The position numbers and the translations under genes were made by a program. A stretch of DNA of 9,545 nt, taken from assembly GCA_027365375.1 (NCBI GenBank), contig DAHXNM010000147.1, forward strand, positions 1 through 9,545, written 5' to 3'. Position 1 is the first letter of the stretch. Each line of letters starts with the position of its first letter. The notes beneath the pieces are model-generated. The model searched no databases, was not told the origin of the DNA, and saw only the letters and a list, made by a program, of their open reading frames with translations. Shown in pieces: positions 1-7,485 of the stretch. This DNA comes from Ferrimicrobium sp. Lineage in GTDB: Bacteria; Actinomycetota; Acidimicrobiia; Acidimicrobiales; Acidimicrobiaceae.

Positions 1-1
1 C

Positions 2-799
2 CTCAACAGACTCAACCCGGATCGGGTCGTGAGCTATCCACTCCTTTACTGGCCGAACCTTGAAGCGCTCAGATGGAATCCACGCCGATCGGTCCTGCAC
101 CCTGCAGCCCATCCTGAAGCCATTCTGTCGAGCTCCATCTACTCAGACATAGTGCCGCTTGCGCGCAGGATCGTCTTCCAGACGAACGCGGAACAAGAAC
201 TCCTAAATCGTCTCTTCCGGATTGCAGCCTCAAAGCAGCTGGTGCTCCCACTCGGTCTAGACGAACAACCCGAGGCGCCCCCGACTAGATCGACACTAAA
301 CACAAGCGAGGCTTACCTCCTCGCGCTAGGACGTGTCCAGGCCGACAAGGGTAGTAATCTACTCACCGAACTCTATAGACACGCGAGACCTTCGATCAAT
401 CTCATCATGGCTGGGCCTATTATTGAGGAGCCTCAGCTCTCCGAAGGTATAGAGCTGCTCGGGGTGGTTACAGATAGCGATCGCCAGCTGCTTCTAGAGA
501 ACGCTCGCGCAGTCGTCATAGCCTCGCGCTATGAGTCCTTCTCGCTGGTCGCACTCGAGGCGATGGGGGCTCGAGTACCGCTCATCGTCAACGGATTTAA
601 TCCGGTACTGCTAGAACAGATCAACAGATCAGGAGCAGGCGTAGCCTTCAAGAGTGCATCCGAGTTGCTCGGCGCAATCGAACTTCTCGGAGGTGACCCT
701 GCACTAGCACGCGCACTCGGTCAGCGTGGCCAAGCCTACGCAGCGGCGAACTCAACATGGGACACGATCATCGATCGCTACCTCGCATTCCTGCAGTAA
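2..799 (+). CDS. GT4-family glycosyltransferase, 5'-truncated by the window edge
   Basis: This is the C-terminal part of a retaining GT-B glycosyltransferase, probably one that adds a sugar from a nucleotide-sugar donor to a surface polysaccharide or glycolipid in the cytoplasm. The frame is open to the left edge, so the GTG at base 29 is probably internal. Counting from that GTG, GRVQADKG (101–108) is the usual entry to the GT4 C-terminal Rossmann domain, and E169 and E177 form the EX7E motif of GT4 enzymes within ESFSLVALEAMG. The segment VFQTNAEQELL (49–59) matches the end of the N-terminal domain. It ends in TAA at 797–799 and converges on the Wzt gene, with 115 bases between them. The neighbouring exporter suggests a polysaccharide assembly locus. 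The fold and family are clear, but donor and acceptor cannot be read from the sequence. Confidence 0.88.
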   Translation, partial: LNRLNPDRVVSYPLLYWPNLEALRWNPRRSVLHPAAHPEAILSSSIYSDIVPLARRIVFQTNAEQELLNRLFRIAASKQLVLPLGLDEQPEAPPTRSTLNTSEAYLLALGRVQADKGSNLLTELYRHARPSINLIMAGPIIEEPQLSEGIELLGVVTDSDRQLLLENARAVVIASRYESFSLVALEAMGARVPLIVNGFNPVLLEQINRSGAGVAFKSASELLGAIELLGGDPALARALGQRGQAYAAANSTWDTIIDRYLAFLQ

Positions 800-914
800 C
801 AACCGGTACACACCCACCAACCACAAGAACAGGTCACCAAAGATCCGACCAAACCCACCATGGAGCAACGCTCAATCGAGTGGATCCGCGGGTACGGTCA
901 CCAATACGGTCAAC

Positions 915-2144
915 TCAGAGGAAGTTTCGGCTCGAGACCTCTTTGACGAAGACGTTCGCCTCAGCAGCGATAACTCCACCAACCCCTTTTTGGCCACCGA
1001 CTATCATGATCGCGTTGTCCCAGCGACGACTCTCGATCATCATCCCACTCTGAGGATGGTAGAGATTCACCTGCATCGAATATGAGCCGACCGCCAACGG
1101 AAGCGACCCAAACTGTACGACCGCCTCAACGCTACCGCGAACTAGTACCGGCTCCATCTCCATCTCCCGGGTGTGGGCGCGAATTAGAGCGACCCCGGAG
1201 GCGTTGTAGATAAGCACCTCGAGATGACAGCTTCCAGCTAGTGACGCGACATCCTCGATCGCGATCGCCAGCTCCACCTGGCTCATGGCCACTAGCTCCA
1301 CTCCGCGATCGGCATCCACTCCGTTGACCATCATGGAGTTCAGATGGATATCCCGGCTGATAGCCGCCTCCAGTCGATGATCCTCAGTACTCGGATCATG
1401 GTTCAAACCAGACCCCGACAGCTGGAACTTTTGCAACAGGGCGACCGCCTCCGCCGTCGGACCTTGACCGACCAGACGTCCATGGTCAAGGACAAACGCG
1501 GTTGAACAGATCGCTCGAACGAGATCGGGAGAGTGGGAGACGAAGATAATCGTCCGCCCCTCCTCCTGAAACTCACGAATCTTGGCAAGACACTTTAGCT
1601 GGAAGTTGGCGTCACCCACAGCGAGGACCTCGTCGACCAGAAGGATATCCGGATCCATGTTGACCGCAACCGCGAAACCAAGGCGTGCGTACATACCTGA
1701 GGAGTAAAACTTCACTTGGTTCTCGATGAACGGCCCTAGCTCAGAGAACTCGACAATTGCATCAAAGCGCTGGTCGACCTCCTTGCGTGACAGACCCATC
1801 AACGCAGCGTTCAGGTAGATGTTCGCACGACCAGATAGATCAGGGTGAAAACCAGCTCCAAGCTCGAGCATGGCAGCGATACGACCTCGAATACGAATCT
1901 CACCAGTTGTGGGGGTCAGGATACCAGCAAGACACTTGAGCAGCGTTGACTTTCCAGAGCCATTGTGCCCAAGTAACCCTAGGGTCACCCCTTGCTGAAC
2001 CTCGAAGCTGATGTCAGTTAGAGCTGGAAATACCTCGTGAGGTACCTTCCCGAAGTGGATGGCCTTTTCCTTTAAAGAGGTGTACTTCTCTTGAAAAAGC
2101 CGAAACGTCTTCGAGACCGACACTACCTCGACTGCAGTCGACAC
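915..2144 (-). CDS. wzt: Polysaccharide ABC exporter ATPase (Wzt/TagH type) with C-terminal extension
   Basis: This is the ATP-binding subunit of an ABC-2 exporter that moves a polysaccharide or glycolipid across the inner membrane, working with the permease encoded upstream. From GTG at 2144 it has 409 residues. Walker A GHNGSGKST is at 59–67, the signature YSSGM at 147–151, Walker B ILLVDE at 167–172 and the switch histidine at H204. Residues from about 245 onward form a separate beta-rich region, in the position of the Wzt C-terminal carbohydrate-binding domain that selects finished glycans in O-antigen transporters. The frame extends upstream to 2252, but that part overlaps the permease and looks non-coding. 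The GTG at 2144 shares one base with the permease TAG and has a strong Shine-Dalgarno. The family call is firm. The exported glycan is unknown. Confidence 0.92.
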   Translation of the reverse strand: MSTAVEVVSVSKTFRLFQEKYTSLKEKAIHFGKVPHEVFPALTDISFEVQQGVTLGLLGHNGSGKSTLLKCLAGILTPTTGEIRIRGRIAAMLELGAGFHPDLSGRANIYLNAALMGLSRKEVDQRFDAIVEFSELGPFIENQVKFYSSGMYARLGFAVAVNMDPDILLVDEVLAVGDANFQLKCLAKIREFQEEGRTIIFVSHSPDLVRAICSTAFVLDHGRLVGQGPTAEAVALLQKFQLSGSGLNHDPSTEDHRLEAAISRDIHLNSMMVNGVDADRGVELVAMSQVELAIAIEDVASLAGSCHLEVLIYNASGVALIRAHTREMEMEPVLVRGSVEAVVQFGSLPLAVGSYSMQVNLYHPQSGMMIESRRWDNAIMIVGGQKGVGGVIAAEANVFVKEVSSRNFL

Positions 2145-3085
2145 TACAACTCCTCTGCAAAGTTCCCTTCCAGGCGACCGAAAACATAGACAGATACCAG
2201 GAAGAAGATGAAACTGAGAACGATTATTGTACCAAGGACAGCGAGATACCACATAGGTCCATAGCTTGGAAGGATGTGCACTATCGTCCCGTTGGTGCCG
2301 AGCGGATTCGCCTGTACATAAAAAGCCCGCTGGAACGTGAGTGCAACCGGAGTCGTTGGGTTGGCAAGATAAAGCCAGGTCAACCCATGTGCGCGCAGTT
2401 GTTTAGAGAGTTCCATGAACGGATAGACGATCGGAGTAGCCCAGAACCATGCCTGGAGGAGGATCTCCATCAGGTGCTGCATATCCCGCAGATAGACATT
2501 GACAGCCGAAAGCAACACAGCTAGCGCGCAGGCGAACATCAATAAGCCAAGAAGGGCAAGCGGAACCAACCACACGAAACGCGGACTCGGGGCGACCCGG
2601 AGGACGATCAAAAAGATGGCCAATACGACCGTTTGGAAGAGGAAGAAGATGAAGGCAGAGCCGACTGAGGCGAGCGCCAGAATCTCCCTAGGGAAGGCAA
2701 CCTTCTTGACAAGCCCACTGTTTCCAACTACTGAACCAGTCGCACCGAGAACACCAGATTGGAAAAGGTTCCAAGCCAAGAGTCCGGTCGCTAAGTAGAT
2801 AGCGAATAACGGAATACCGTTTTTCAGTATCTTCTGGAAGACAATGTAGTAGATCAAGATAAACATCGCCGGGTTCAAAAGGCTCCATATGAACCCAAGA
2901 GCCGAATCCTTGTACTTGACCTTGATCTCCTTGGCGACAAGGTCCTTTAGGAGGTCACGGTACCTCCAGATGTTGGCGATCCGCTGAGGCACCGTCATCG
3001 AAGGACGGACTAGGTGAATTGGCAACTCCCGATCGCGCCGATACCCAGAAGGCTCAGGTGTCGCTCCGGCGTGGTCGGTCTTCAC
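2144..3085 (-). CDS. wzm: Polysaccharide ABC exporter permease (Wzm type, ABC-2 family)
   Basis: This is the membrane subunit of the exporter formed with the Wzt-like ATPase. From GTG 3085 it has 313 residues, with about six hydrophobic segments near 62–84, 97–115, 134–160, 168–195, 208–225 and 277–303. The run DLVAKEIKVKYKDSALGFIWSLLNP (49–72) is the amphipathic entry and first membrane segment typical of Wzm/TagG proteins. Its TAG overlaps the Wzt GTG by one base, and its own GTG overlaps the clpP TAG by one base, giving TAGTG at both junctions. No good Shine-Dalgarno precedes GTG 3085, so it may depend on reinitiation after clpP. The alternative start is ATG 2998 (284 residues), which also lacks a clear site. 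The first 29 residues are hydrophilic and could be an artefact of the longer start. Confidence 0.9.
   Translation of the reverse strand: MKTDHAGATPEPSGYRRDRELPIHLVRPSMTVPQRIANIWRYRDLLKDLVAKEIKVKYKDSALGFIWSLLNPAMFILIYYIVFQKILKNGIPLFAIYLATGLLAWNLFQSGVLGATGSVVGNSGLVKKVAFPREILALASVGSAFIFFLFQTVVLAIFLIVLRVAPSPRFVWLVPLALLGLLMFACALAVLLSAVNVYLRDMQHLMEILLQAWFWATPIVYPFMELSKQLRAHGLTWLYLANPTTPVALTFQRAFYVQANPLGTNGTIVHILPSYGPMWYLAVLGTIIVLSFIFFLVSVYVFGRLEGNFAEEL
2150..2156 (-). promoter_or_regulatory. Ribosome binding site that fixes the wzt start
   Basis: The minus strand reads AGAGGAG, five bases before GTG at 2144. It lies inside the last codons of wzm. This favours GTG 2144 over the longer reading frame that begins at 2252. 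Confidence 0.75.
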
Positions 3086-3717
3086 TAGGAGTCAGACCCA
3101 CTTGCGGTCCCACCATACGAATTCGTACGGATTACCTGGTCGATAAAGCCATACTCCTGCGCCTCATCAGCGGTAAACCAACGATCTCGTTCGGAGTCGG
3201 CCTGAATCTTCTCAACAGGCTGACCGGTATGGAAGGATATCCGCTCCGCCAACTGCCGCTTTAGGTACATGATCTGCTCCGCCTGTATCGCAATATCGGC
3301 TGCCTGCCCCTGCATCTGAGCCAACGGCTGATGCATGAGGATTCGCGCATGTGGCAACGCAAATCGCTTCCCATGTGCACCAGCACAGAGGAGGAACTGC
3401 CCCATTGAAGCCGCCATGCCGATGGTGATCGTTGAGACGTCACAACTCACATACTGCATGGTGTCATAGATGGCGAGCCCGTCATAGATCGACCCACCAG
3501 GAGAATTGATGATAAAAGAGACATCTCGATCTGCATCTTCGGCAGCGAGAAGCAACAGCTGCGCACAGATCGCGTTCGCTGTGAGCTGGTTGACCTCCGA
3601 CCCCAAGAAAACGATGCGCTCCTTTAGCAGCTGTTGATAGACGTCGCCACCGCGATCGGCGTTAGCGGCATCCTTCAAGTCAGCAACAGAACCGGCAGTA
3701 AGGTCAGTGTGATCCAT
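3085..3717 (-). CDS. clpP: ATP-dependent Clp protease proteolytic subunit
   Basis: This is a serine peptidase of family S14. It assembles into a tetradecameric chamber fed by Clp AAA+ unfoldases in the cytoplasm. Counted from ATG 3717 (210 residues), the triad is S104 in GMAASMGQ, H129 in MHQPL and D178 in ERDRW. The SPGGS oxyanion-loop motif is near 72–76 and LLKERIVFLGSEV is the usual N-terminal strand. The frame extends to a TTG at 3750, adding 11 residues. I prefer the ATG, although neither start has a clear Shine-Dalgarno. Actinobacteria often encode two ClpP subunits side by side with clpX. Here a single clpP stands alone, upstream of wzm and overlapping it by one base, so it appears to head the exporter operon. 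It is complete, with all catalytic residues present. Confidence 0.94.
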   Translation of the reverse strand: MDHTDLTAGSVADLKDAANADRGGDVYQQLLKERIVFLGSEVNQLTANAICAQLLLLAAEDADRDVSFIINSPGGSIYDGLAIYDTMQYVSCDVSTITIGMAASMGQFLLCAGAHGKRFALPHARILMHQPLAQMQGQAADIAIQAEQIMYLKRQLAERISFHTGQPVEKIQADSERDRWFTADEAQEYGFIDQVIRTNSYGGTASGSDS

Positions 3718-3781
3718 GGGATCTAGGCTAATCGGACGAGCTACTGCCAAAGTTCACTCAGACAAGGTAAGCCGACTTATC

Positions 3782-3798
3782 CTTATACTTCCAAGGAA
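3782..3798 (-). promoter_or_regulatory. Possible clpP promoter element with an adjoining palindrome
   Basis: On the minus strand a TATAAG hexamer (3787–3782) could serve as a −10 element about 60 bases before the clpP ATG. Directly upstream is the perfect 10-bp palindrome TTCCTTGGAA (3798–3789), in the −10/−35 spacer where repressors often bind. No convincing −35 is seen. The palindrome does not resemble the CGC-N5-GCG type of site I know for ClgR, the usual actinobacterial clp activator. This is a tentative call. Confidence 0.25.
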
Positions 3799-3835
3799 CC
3801 AATATCCCTTTTTATCCGCTAGGATCACCAACCAA

Positions 3836-3917
3836 GCGGGCGTGGCGAAATTGGCAGACGCGCGAGGTTTAGGTCCTCGTGTCGAGAGACGTGGGAGTTC
3901 GAGTCTCCCCGCCCGCA
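3836..3917 (+). tRNA. tRNA-Leu (anticodon UAG)
   Basis: The cloverleaf folds by hand. The 7-bp acceptor stem is GCGGGCG (3836–3842) with CGCCCGC (3910–3916), and the discriminator is A at 3917. The anticodon stem CGAGG/CCTCG (3863–3867, 3875–3879) encloses TTTAGGT, giving anticodon TAG at 3870–3872, which reads CUA and related leucine codons. A long variable arm (about 3880–3892) marks a class II tRNA, as expected for leucine. The T stem GGGAG/CTCCC (3893–3897, 3905–3909) holds the loop TTCGAGT. CCA is not encoded. The gene lies between divergent clpP and convergent rdgB. No integrase or attachment duplication is seen near it. Confidence 0.96.
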
Positions 3918-4060
3918 CAGCGAATCGCACACCCTTATCGGGAACAGCGCAGCTGTATCAGCACCTCGACTGCTACATGTAGCAATGACTACGCATACAC
4001 CTGGCCAGTGGATCAAGATTCCTATGCTCGTCAGCGAGTGGGCCCGAGAGCAACCGGCTA

Positions 4061-4654
4061 CTACTCAGGAAGGTCCTCACCGAGATGGACAAGAGTGCCA
4101 ACGTTAGCCACGAGCATTGCAAGGGCGCGACCACGGTGTGAAATTCTCCCCTTCTCCTCCCGAGTCATCTGCGCGAAGGTACGCCCATCTCCCTCGTTGG
4201 GAACAAAGATTGGGTCATAGCCAAAGCCGTTAGTACCACTTGGCTCTCGTGCTATGTGTCCCTCCACCTCTCCACGGAAAAATTGAGTCAACCCTCTTCG
4301 TTGTGCCATAGCAATGACCGTGACAAACCGTGCTCGCCTATCATCGACATCGCGCAGCTCCGCGAGGAGCCGCCGAACTCGTGCAACATCTGACTCTGCA
4401 TACCGTTTGGAGTATACGCCTGGAGCACTGTGTAGCGCCTCAACCTCGAGTCCAGAATCCTCTCCCAAGGCGACACTACTTTGCACCAGACCTGCGATCG
4501 CCTTTAGCTCCGCGTTCTCCTCGAAGGTAGCTCCGGTCTCATCGATCTCGCCTAGATCAAGGCGCTGGACTTCAAACCCCTTCGGGAGCATCGCCGAAAT
4601 CTCGGCCAACTTGTCCTGATTACTGGTGACCAGGCCTAGTACAACCACCGACAT
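4061..4654 (-). CDS. rdgB: Non-canonical purine NTP pyrophosphatase (RdgB/HAM1 family)
   Basis: This enzyme hydrolyses ITP, dITP and XTP to the monophosphate and PPi, keeping deaminated purines out of DNA and RNA. It acts in the cytoplasm, usually as a dimer with Mg2+. From ATG 4654 it has 197 residues. The substrate loop TSNQDK is at 10–15, GATFEENAELKA follows at 41–52, and the general-base aspartate is in GEDSGLEVEAL (D66). Later come GTNGFGYDPIF and the C-terminal SHRGRA motif. The frame extends five codons further, to a TTG at 4669 that abuts the rph TAG. The ATG is preferred because GGA lies seven bases upstream and the protein then begins close to the usual family start. It is the last gene of the mec–murI–rph operon, 15 bases after rph. 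Confidence 0.95.
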   Translation of the reverse strand: MSVVVLGLVTSNQDKLAEISAMLPKGFEVQRLDLGEIDETGATFEENAELKAIAGLVQSSVALGEDSGLEVEALHSAPGVYSKRYAESDVARVRRLLAELRDVDDRRARFVTVIAMAQRRGLTQFFRGEVEGHIAREPSGTNGFGYDPIFVPNEGDGRTFAQMTREEKGRISHRGRALAMLVANVGTLVHLGEDLPE

Positions 4655-4669
4655 CGATCTATCCGTCAA

Positions 4670-5398
4670 CTATGCATGCTTGGCAAGTAGCTGATCACCA
4701 AGAGTAAGCAGCTGTCCAATCCCGGACTCGGCGAGCTTGAGAAGGTCTACCAGCTGGACCTTGGAGAAGGGTGCACCCTCGGCCGTCCCTTGAATCTCAA
4801 CATATTCACCCTTTTGATTCATGACAACATTCATGTCAACCTCTGCAGAGGAGTCCTCAGGGTAGTCAAGGTCAAGGACCGGCTGACCATCAACGATACC
4901 CACTGATACCGCAGCCAGTGCGCTGGTGATGACTCCTGCTCGTACCCTACCTGCCTTCTCCAGTCGTGCTAGCGCCAATCGGAGCGCCAAAGACGCACCG
5001 GTGATCGAGGCGGTCCGAGTACCACCGTCCGCCTGGATCACATCACAATCGACTACTAGTTCAATCTCGCCCATCCGCTTGAGGTCGACAGAGGATCGAA
5101 GCGAGCGTCCGATCAGACGCTGAATCTCCACCGTTCGTCCTCCCTGTTTGCCGCGTACCGCCTCACGTGGAGTTCGTTCCCGGGTCGCCGCTGGCAACAT
5201 CGCATACTCGGCGGTCACCCATCCAGATCCCTTACCACGAAGCCAGGGGGGGACACGATCCTCAGCCGAGACGCTGCAGAGCACCCTGGTCTTCCCAACC
5301 TCGATGAGGCACGAAGCCAGTGCCATCTCGGTGTAGTCAAGGGTAACGGCCACCTCACGTAGCTGTGACGGATCCCGTTGGTCATGACGCTTGGCCAC
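4670..5398 (-). CDS. rph: Ribonuclease PH
   Basis: This phosphorolytic 3'→5' exoribonuclease trims tRNA precursors, using phosphate and releasing nucleoside diphosphates. It forms a hexameric ring in the cytoplasm. It has 242 residues, normal for the family. Visible motifs are GSGWVTAEYAMLPAAT (57–72), GGRTVEIQRLIGRSLR (86–101, with the conserved R88), DCDVIQADGGTRTASITGA (117–135, with the phosphate-site GTR126–128) and a late DLDYPEDSSAEVDMN segment carrying metal-binding acidic residues. The GTG start is supported by a strong Shine-Dalgarno seven bases upstream. The first 17 bases overlap the murI 3' end. Placement between murI and rdgB matches the mycobacterial murI–rphA–rdgB order, with the gene that separates murI from rphA there missing here. 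Confidence 0.96.
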   Translation of the reverse strand: MAKRHDQRDPSQLREVAVTLDYTEMALASCLIEVGKTRVLCSVSAEDRVPPWLRGKGSGWVTAEYAMLPAATRERTPREAVRGKQGGRTVEIQRLIGRSLRSSVDLKRMGEIELVVDCDVIQADGGTRTASITGASLALRLALARLEKAGRVRAGVITSALAAVSVGIVDGQPVLDLDYPEDSSAEVDMNVVMNQKGEYVEIQGTAEGAPFSKVQLVDLLKLAESGIGQLLTLGDQLLAKHA

Positions 5399-6308
5399 TT
5401 ATACGCTCCTTTTTATCTCTGGAGCCACCCTGGCTCCAACTGCTAGCATCCTGGTCGACCATAGTGGCCTCCTGACTATCAACCTCGATATGGTGCACCG
5501 ACTCTAAGTCACCGTGGAAGAGTCGCCTCCCTACCTCAAGAAAGTCAGCGACAGATCCAGTGCACAAAAACTCGACACTCCCTCCGATCTCCGGGCTGCT
5601 CTGGGTGGGTTCGGTGCCAACCAAGAGCTCTCGAACCTCGAAAGCAGTCTCCTCTCCGCTGGAGATCAACACTACCCCCTCGCCTAGCACCTCGCGGAAC
5701 TGAGCGCCAAGATAGGGATAGTGGGTACAGGCAAGAAGCAAGGTATCCACCTCGGCCACTTTGATCGGAATCATCAACAACTGCAGAAGTTCCATTAACC
5801 TCGGATCGTCTAACGCACCGGCCTCAACATAGTCAACAACACCAGGGCACGCGACCGCGGTAACCGCTTGTCCTGCGAGTCGACGCTGATAGACACCGGA
5901 GCTAATGGTTGCAACTGTGCCAACCACCCCTACGCGAGAGTTATGAGTAGCTCGAGATATTGCCCGAACGGCTGCGTCGATAACACCGACGATAGGCACC
6001 TCACTCTCAGCTTTGAGTGTCTCGAGAGCGATGGCAGACGCCGTGTTGCATGCGACCACTACCAGTTTCAGTCGGTAGTTCGCCTGCAGATACCTGAGGA
6101 TCTCGAGCGAGAATTGCGTAACATCACCGGGAGCGCGATCTCCATAAGGAGATCGCTTCGAGTCGCCAAGATAGACAAAGTGCTCGGATGGAAGCAGATC
6201 ACGAAGCGCCTCGAGAATGTTCAGCCCCCCGAAACCAGAGTCAAAGACGGCGATCACCCCTGCGGCTGACTCACCACTAATGACCCCAGAACTCGCTTGC
6301 TCAAACAT
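5382..6308 (-). CDS. murI: Glutamate racemase
   Basis: This cofactor-independent enzyme interconverts L- and D-glutamate, supplying D-Glu for the peptidoglycan stem peptide in the cytoplasm. It has 308 residues, longer than the usual 260–285. The extra length is an N-terminal stretch of about 17 residues and a polar C-terminal tail from about 290 (TMVDQDASSWSQGGSRDKK). Catalytic features are D23-S24 in AVFDSGFGGLN, the first cysteine C87 in VVACNTAS, and the second cysteine with its histidine, C194 and H196, in LLACTHYPY. GDSKRSPYGDR (48–58) is the family's substrate-site motif. The ATG overlaps the end of the preceding oxidase gene by eight bases, and the 3' end overlaps rph by 17 bases. The Shine-Dalgarno is weak, which fits translational coupling. 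Confidence 0.95.
   Translation of the reverse strand: MFEQASSGVISGESAAGVIAVFDSGFGGLNILEALRDLLPSEHFVYLGDSKRSPYGDRAPGDVTQFSLEILRYLQANYRLKLVVVACNTASAIALETLKAESEVPIVGVIDAAVRAISRATHNSRVGVVGTVATISSGVYQRRLAGQAVTAVACPGVVDYVEAGALDDPRLMELLQLLMIPIKVAEVDTLLLACTHYPYLGAQFREVLGEGVVLISSGEETAFEVRELLVGTEPTQSSPEIGGSVEFLCTGSVADFLEVGRRLFHGDLESVHHIEVDSQEATMVDQDASSWSQGGSRDKKERISGQAS
5406..5411 (-). promoter_or_regulatory. Ribosome binding site for rph inside murI
   Basis: The minus strand reads AAGGAG, preceded by a run of A, seven bases before GTG 5398. It lies within the murI coding region, upstream of the murI stop, and fixes the GTG start of rph. Confidence 0.75.
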
Positions 6309-7485
6309 CTGCGGCGCGCCCCTGTTCTAATCGAAGTCGAACCGCTCTCGGTTCAATCTGTCGCGGGCTTGCATAGCCGAGAATAGTTAACTGGCGAACT
6401 AGTTGACTACGGAACTCAATCAAGTACTCGGTCGCGGCGAGCACGCCTCCGAGCGCATAGGCAGCCATAACCGGGCGACCGATAGCCACCACGCTAGCCC
6501 CAAGGGCAAGTGCGCAGACGGCATCCGTTGGATCTCCAATGCCACCATCTACGATGCAGTCACCTCCACCAAGGGAGTCACGAAGCAGGGACAGAGCCTC
6601 AGCGGTCGTCGGGAGCAGATCGCTCTGGCGCCCGCCATGGTTCGATATCCAAGGAGTGACCGGGGGCGGCGTGGCTCGCTCACGCATCGCCTCCAGATCC
6701 ACGAGCGAAAGAACCCCTTTAAATATCGGGTTAATACCACGCTCGTGGCAATCGTGAACAAATCCGTCCAGATCGAGTTCGGTGGCTTGATCGATAGCTT
6801 CACGGGAGAAGCCATCCCCAAAGGCAGGGCCGTCTTGGTCCTGGGAAGTGAGTACCTCTTTGATTCGATCCATCGGTGAGAATCCATGTATGCGATCACG
6901 GTAGCGAGCCCCTAGATATGGGGTATCGATGGTCAAGGCAGCTGCCTTTACTCCGACCTCAGCTCCAGTATCGAGAAGTTGGCTAACAAAGTCATGATCC
7001 TTGGTCTGATATACCTGTAGCCAGAGCTCGCCGTGCCGCTGCCCAGCAAAGCTCTCAAGGAGGGTCCGATGATCCTCATCCAGCCCGTCGATCTCGGCAG
7101 CATCAATACACTGGCCAAGTTCAAAGGCGTCCGAGATCGCCGACAACCGGCGACTAGAGCGCGTCGAGATCGTGTACCCGAAACCAGCGACACCGGCAGC
7201 GAAGGCTAAACCAGGCTCACCAGCAGGATCTAGTATCGACTGAAAGGCGACTGGAGCCACCACCAGCGGGGTGTCAAGGTGGCGGCCGAGAAAGGTAGTC
7301 CCACTGCTGGCTCGTGGTGGACGACTGAGATAGGCTGGGGCTATCGAGAATCGCTGCCAGCCCTGGTAGTTCCTCTGCATCAGCTCTCCACGATCGGCAG
7401 CCCCAAAGAAATAGTCAGCGGCCGGCTCATCGAGATGGCCGACCGCCTCAGCGATCAGATCGCGAGCCAACCACGGTACTGTCAC
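6301..7485 (-). CDS. FMN-dependent alpha-hydroxy-acid oxidase/dehydrogenase (lactate oxidase/monooxygenase family)
   Basis: This is a TIM-barrel flavoenzyme of the glycolate oxidase/L-lactate dehydrogenase family, which oxidises an L-2-hydroxy acid to the 2-keto acid using FMN. It has 394 residues. The family's catalytic set is complete: Y25, Y159 in LQVYQ, D187 and R194 in TIDTPYLGAR, K256 in FKGVLS, and H283 and R286 in SNHGGRQ. A phosphate-binding IVDGGIG motif follows. No signal peptide or membrane-insertion loop is evident, so it is likely soluble. The length and the WLQVYQTKD context recall lactate 2-monooxygenase-like members, but substrate and electron acceptor cannot be decided. Its GTG overlaps the mec stop as GTGA, and its stop overlaps murI by eight bases. 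It sits where mycobacteria have cysO–cysM–rhomboid. Confidence 0.9.
   Translation of the reverse strand: MTVPWLARDLIAEAVGHLDEPAADYFFGAADRGELMQRNYQGWQRFSIAPAYLSRPPRASSGTTFLGRHLDTPLVVAPVAFQSILDPAGEPGLAFAAGVAGFGYTISTRSSRRLSAISDAFELGQCIDAAEIDGLDEDHRTLLESFAGQRHGELWLQVYQTKDHDFVSQLLDTGAEVGVKAAALTIDTPYLGARYRDRIHGFSPMDRIKEVLTSQDQDGPAFGDGFSREAIDQATELDLDGFVHDCHERGINPIFKGVLSLVDLEAMRERATPPPVTPWISNHGGRQSDLLPTTAEALSLLRDSLGGGDCIVDGGIGDPTDAVCALALGASVVAIGRPVMAAYALGGVLAATEYLIEFRSQLVRQLTILGYASPRQIEPRAVRLRLEQGRAADV

Noticed and set aside
893..912. Direct repeat TACGGTCA twice, four bases apart, in the glycosyltransferase–wzt gap
   Set aside because: It is short, overlaps the expected chance level, and has no associated stem and U-run or other context.
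726..1085. 119-codon plus-strand open frame bridging the glycosyltransferase and wzt ends
   Set aside because: It overlaps two well-supported genes at its ends and has low-complexity composition with no family features.
2145..2252. N-terminal extension of the Wzt frame
   Set aside because: It overlaps wzm, its residues look non-coding, and a strong ribosome binding site supports GTG 2144.
3836..3917. tRNA-Leu as an integration site for a mobile element
   Set aside because: No integrase, no duplicated tRNA 3' end and no foreign-looking genes are present in the window.
5868..6269. 133-codon plus-strand open frame
   Set aside because: It is antisense to murI and includes the complement of its catalytic motifs, so it is a shadow frame.
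6403..6879. 158-codon plus-strand open frame
   Set aside because: It lies entirely antisense to the flavoenzyme, whose catalytic motifs prove the other strand is coding.
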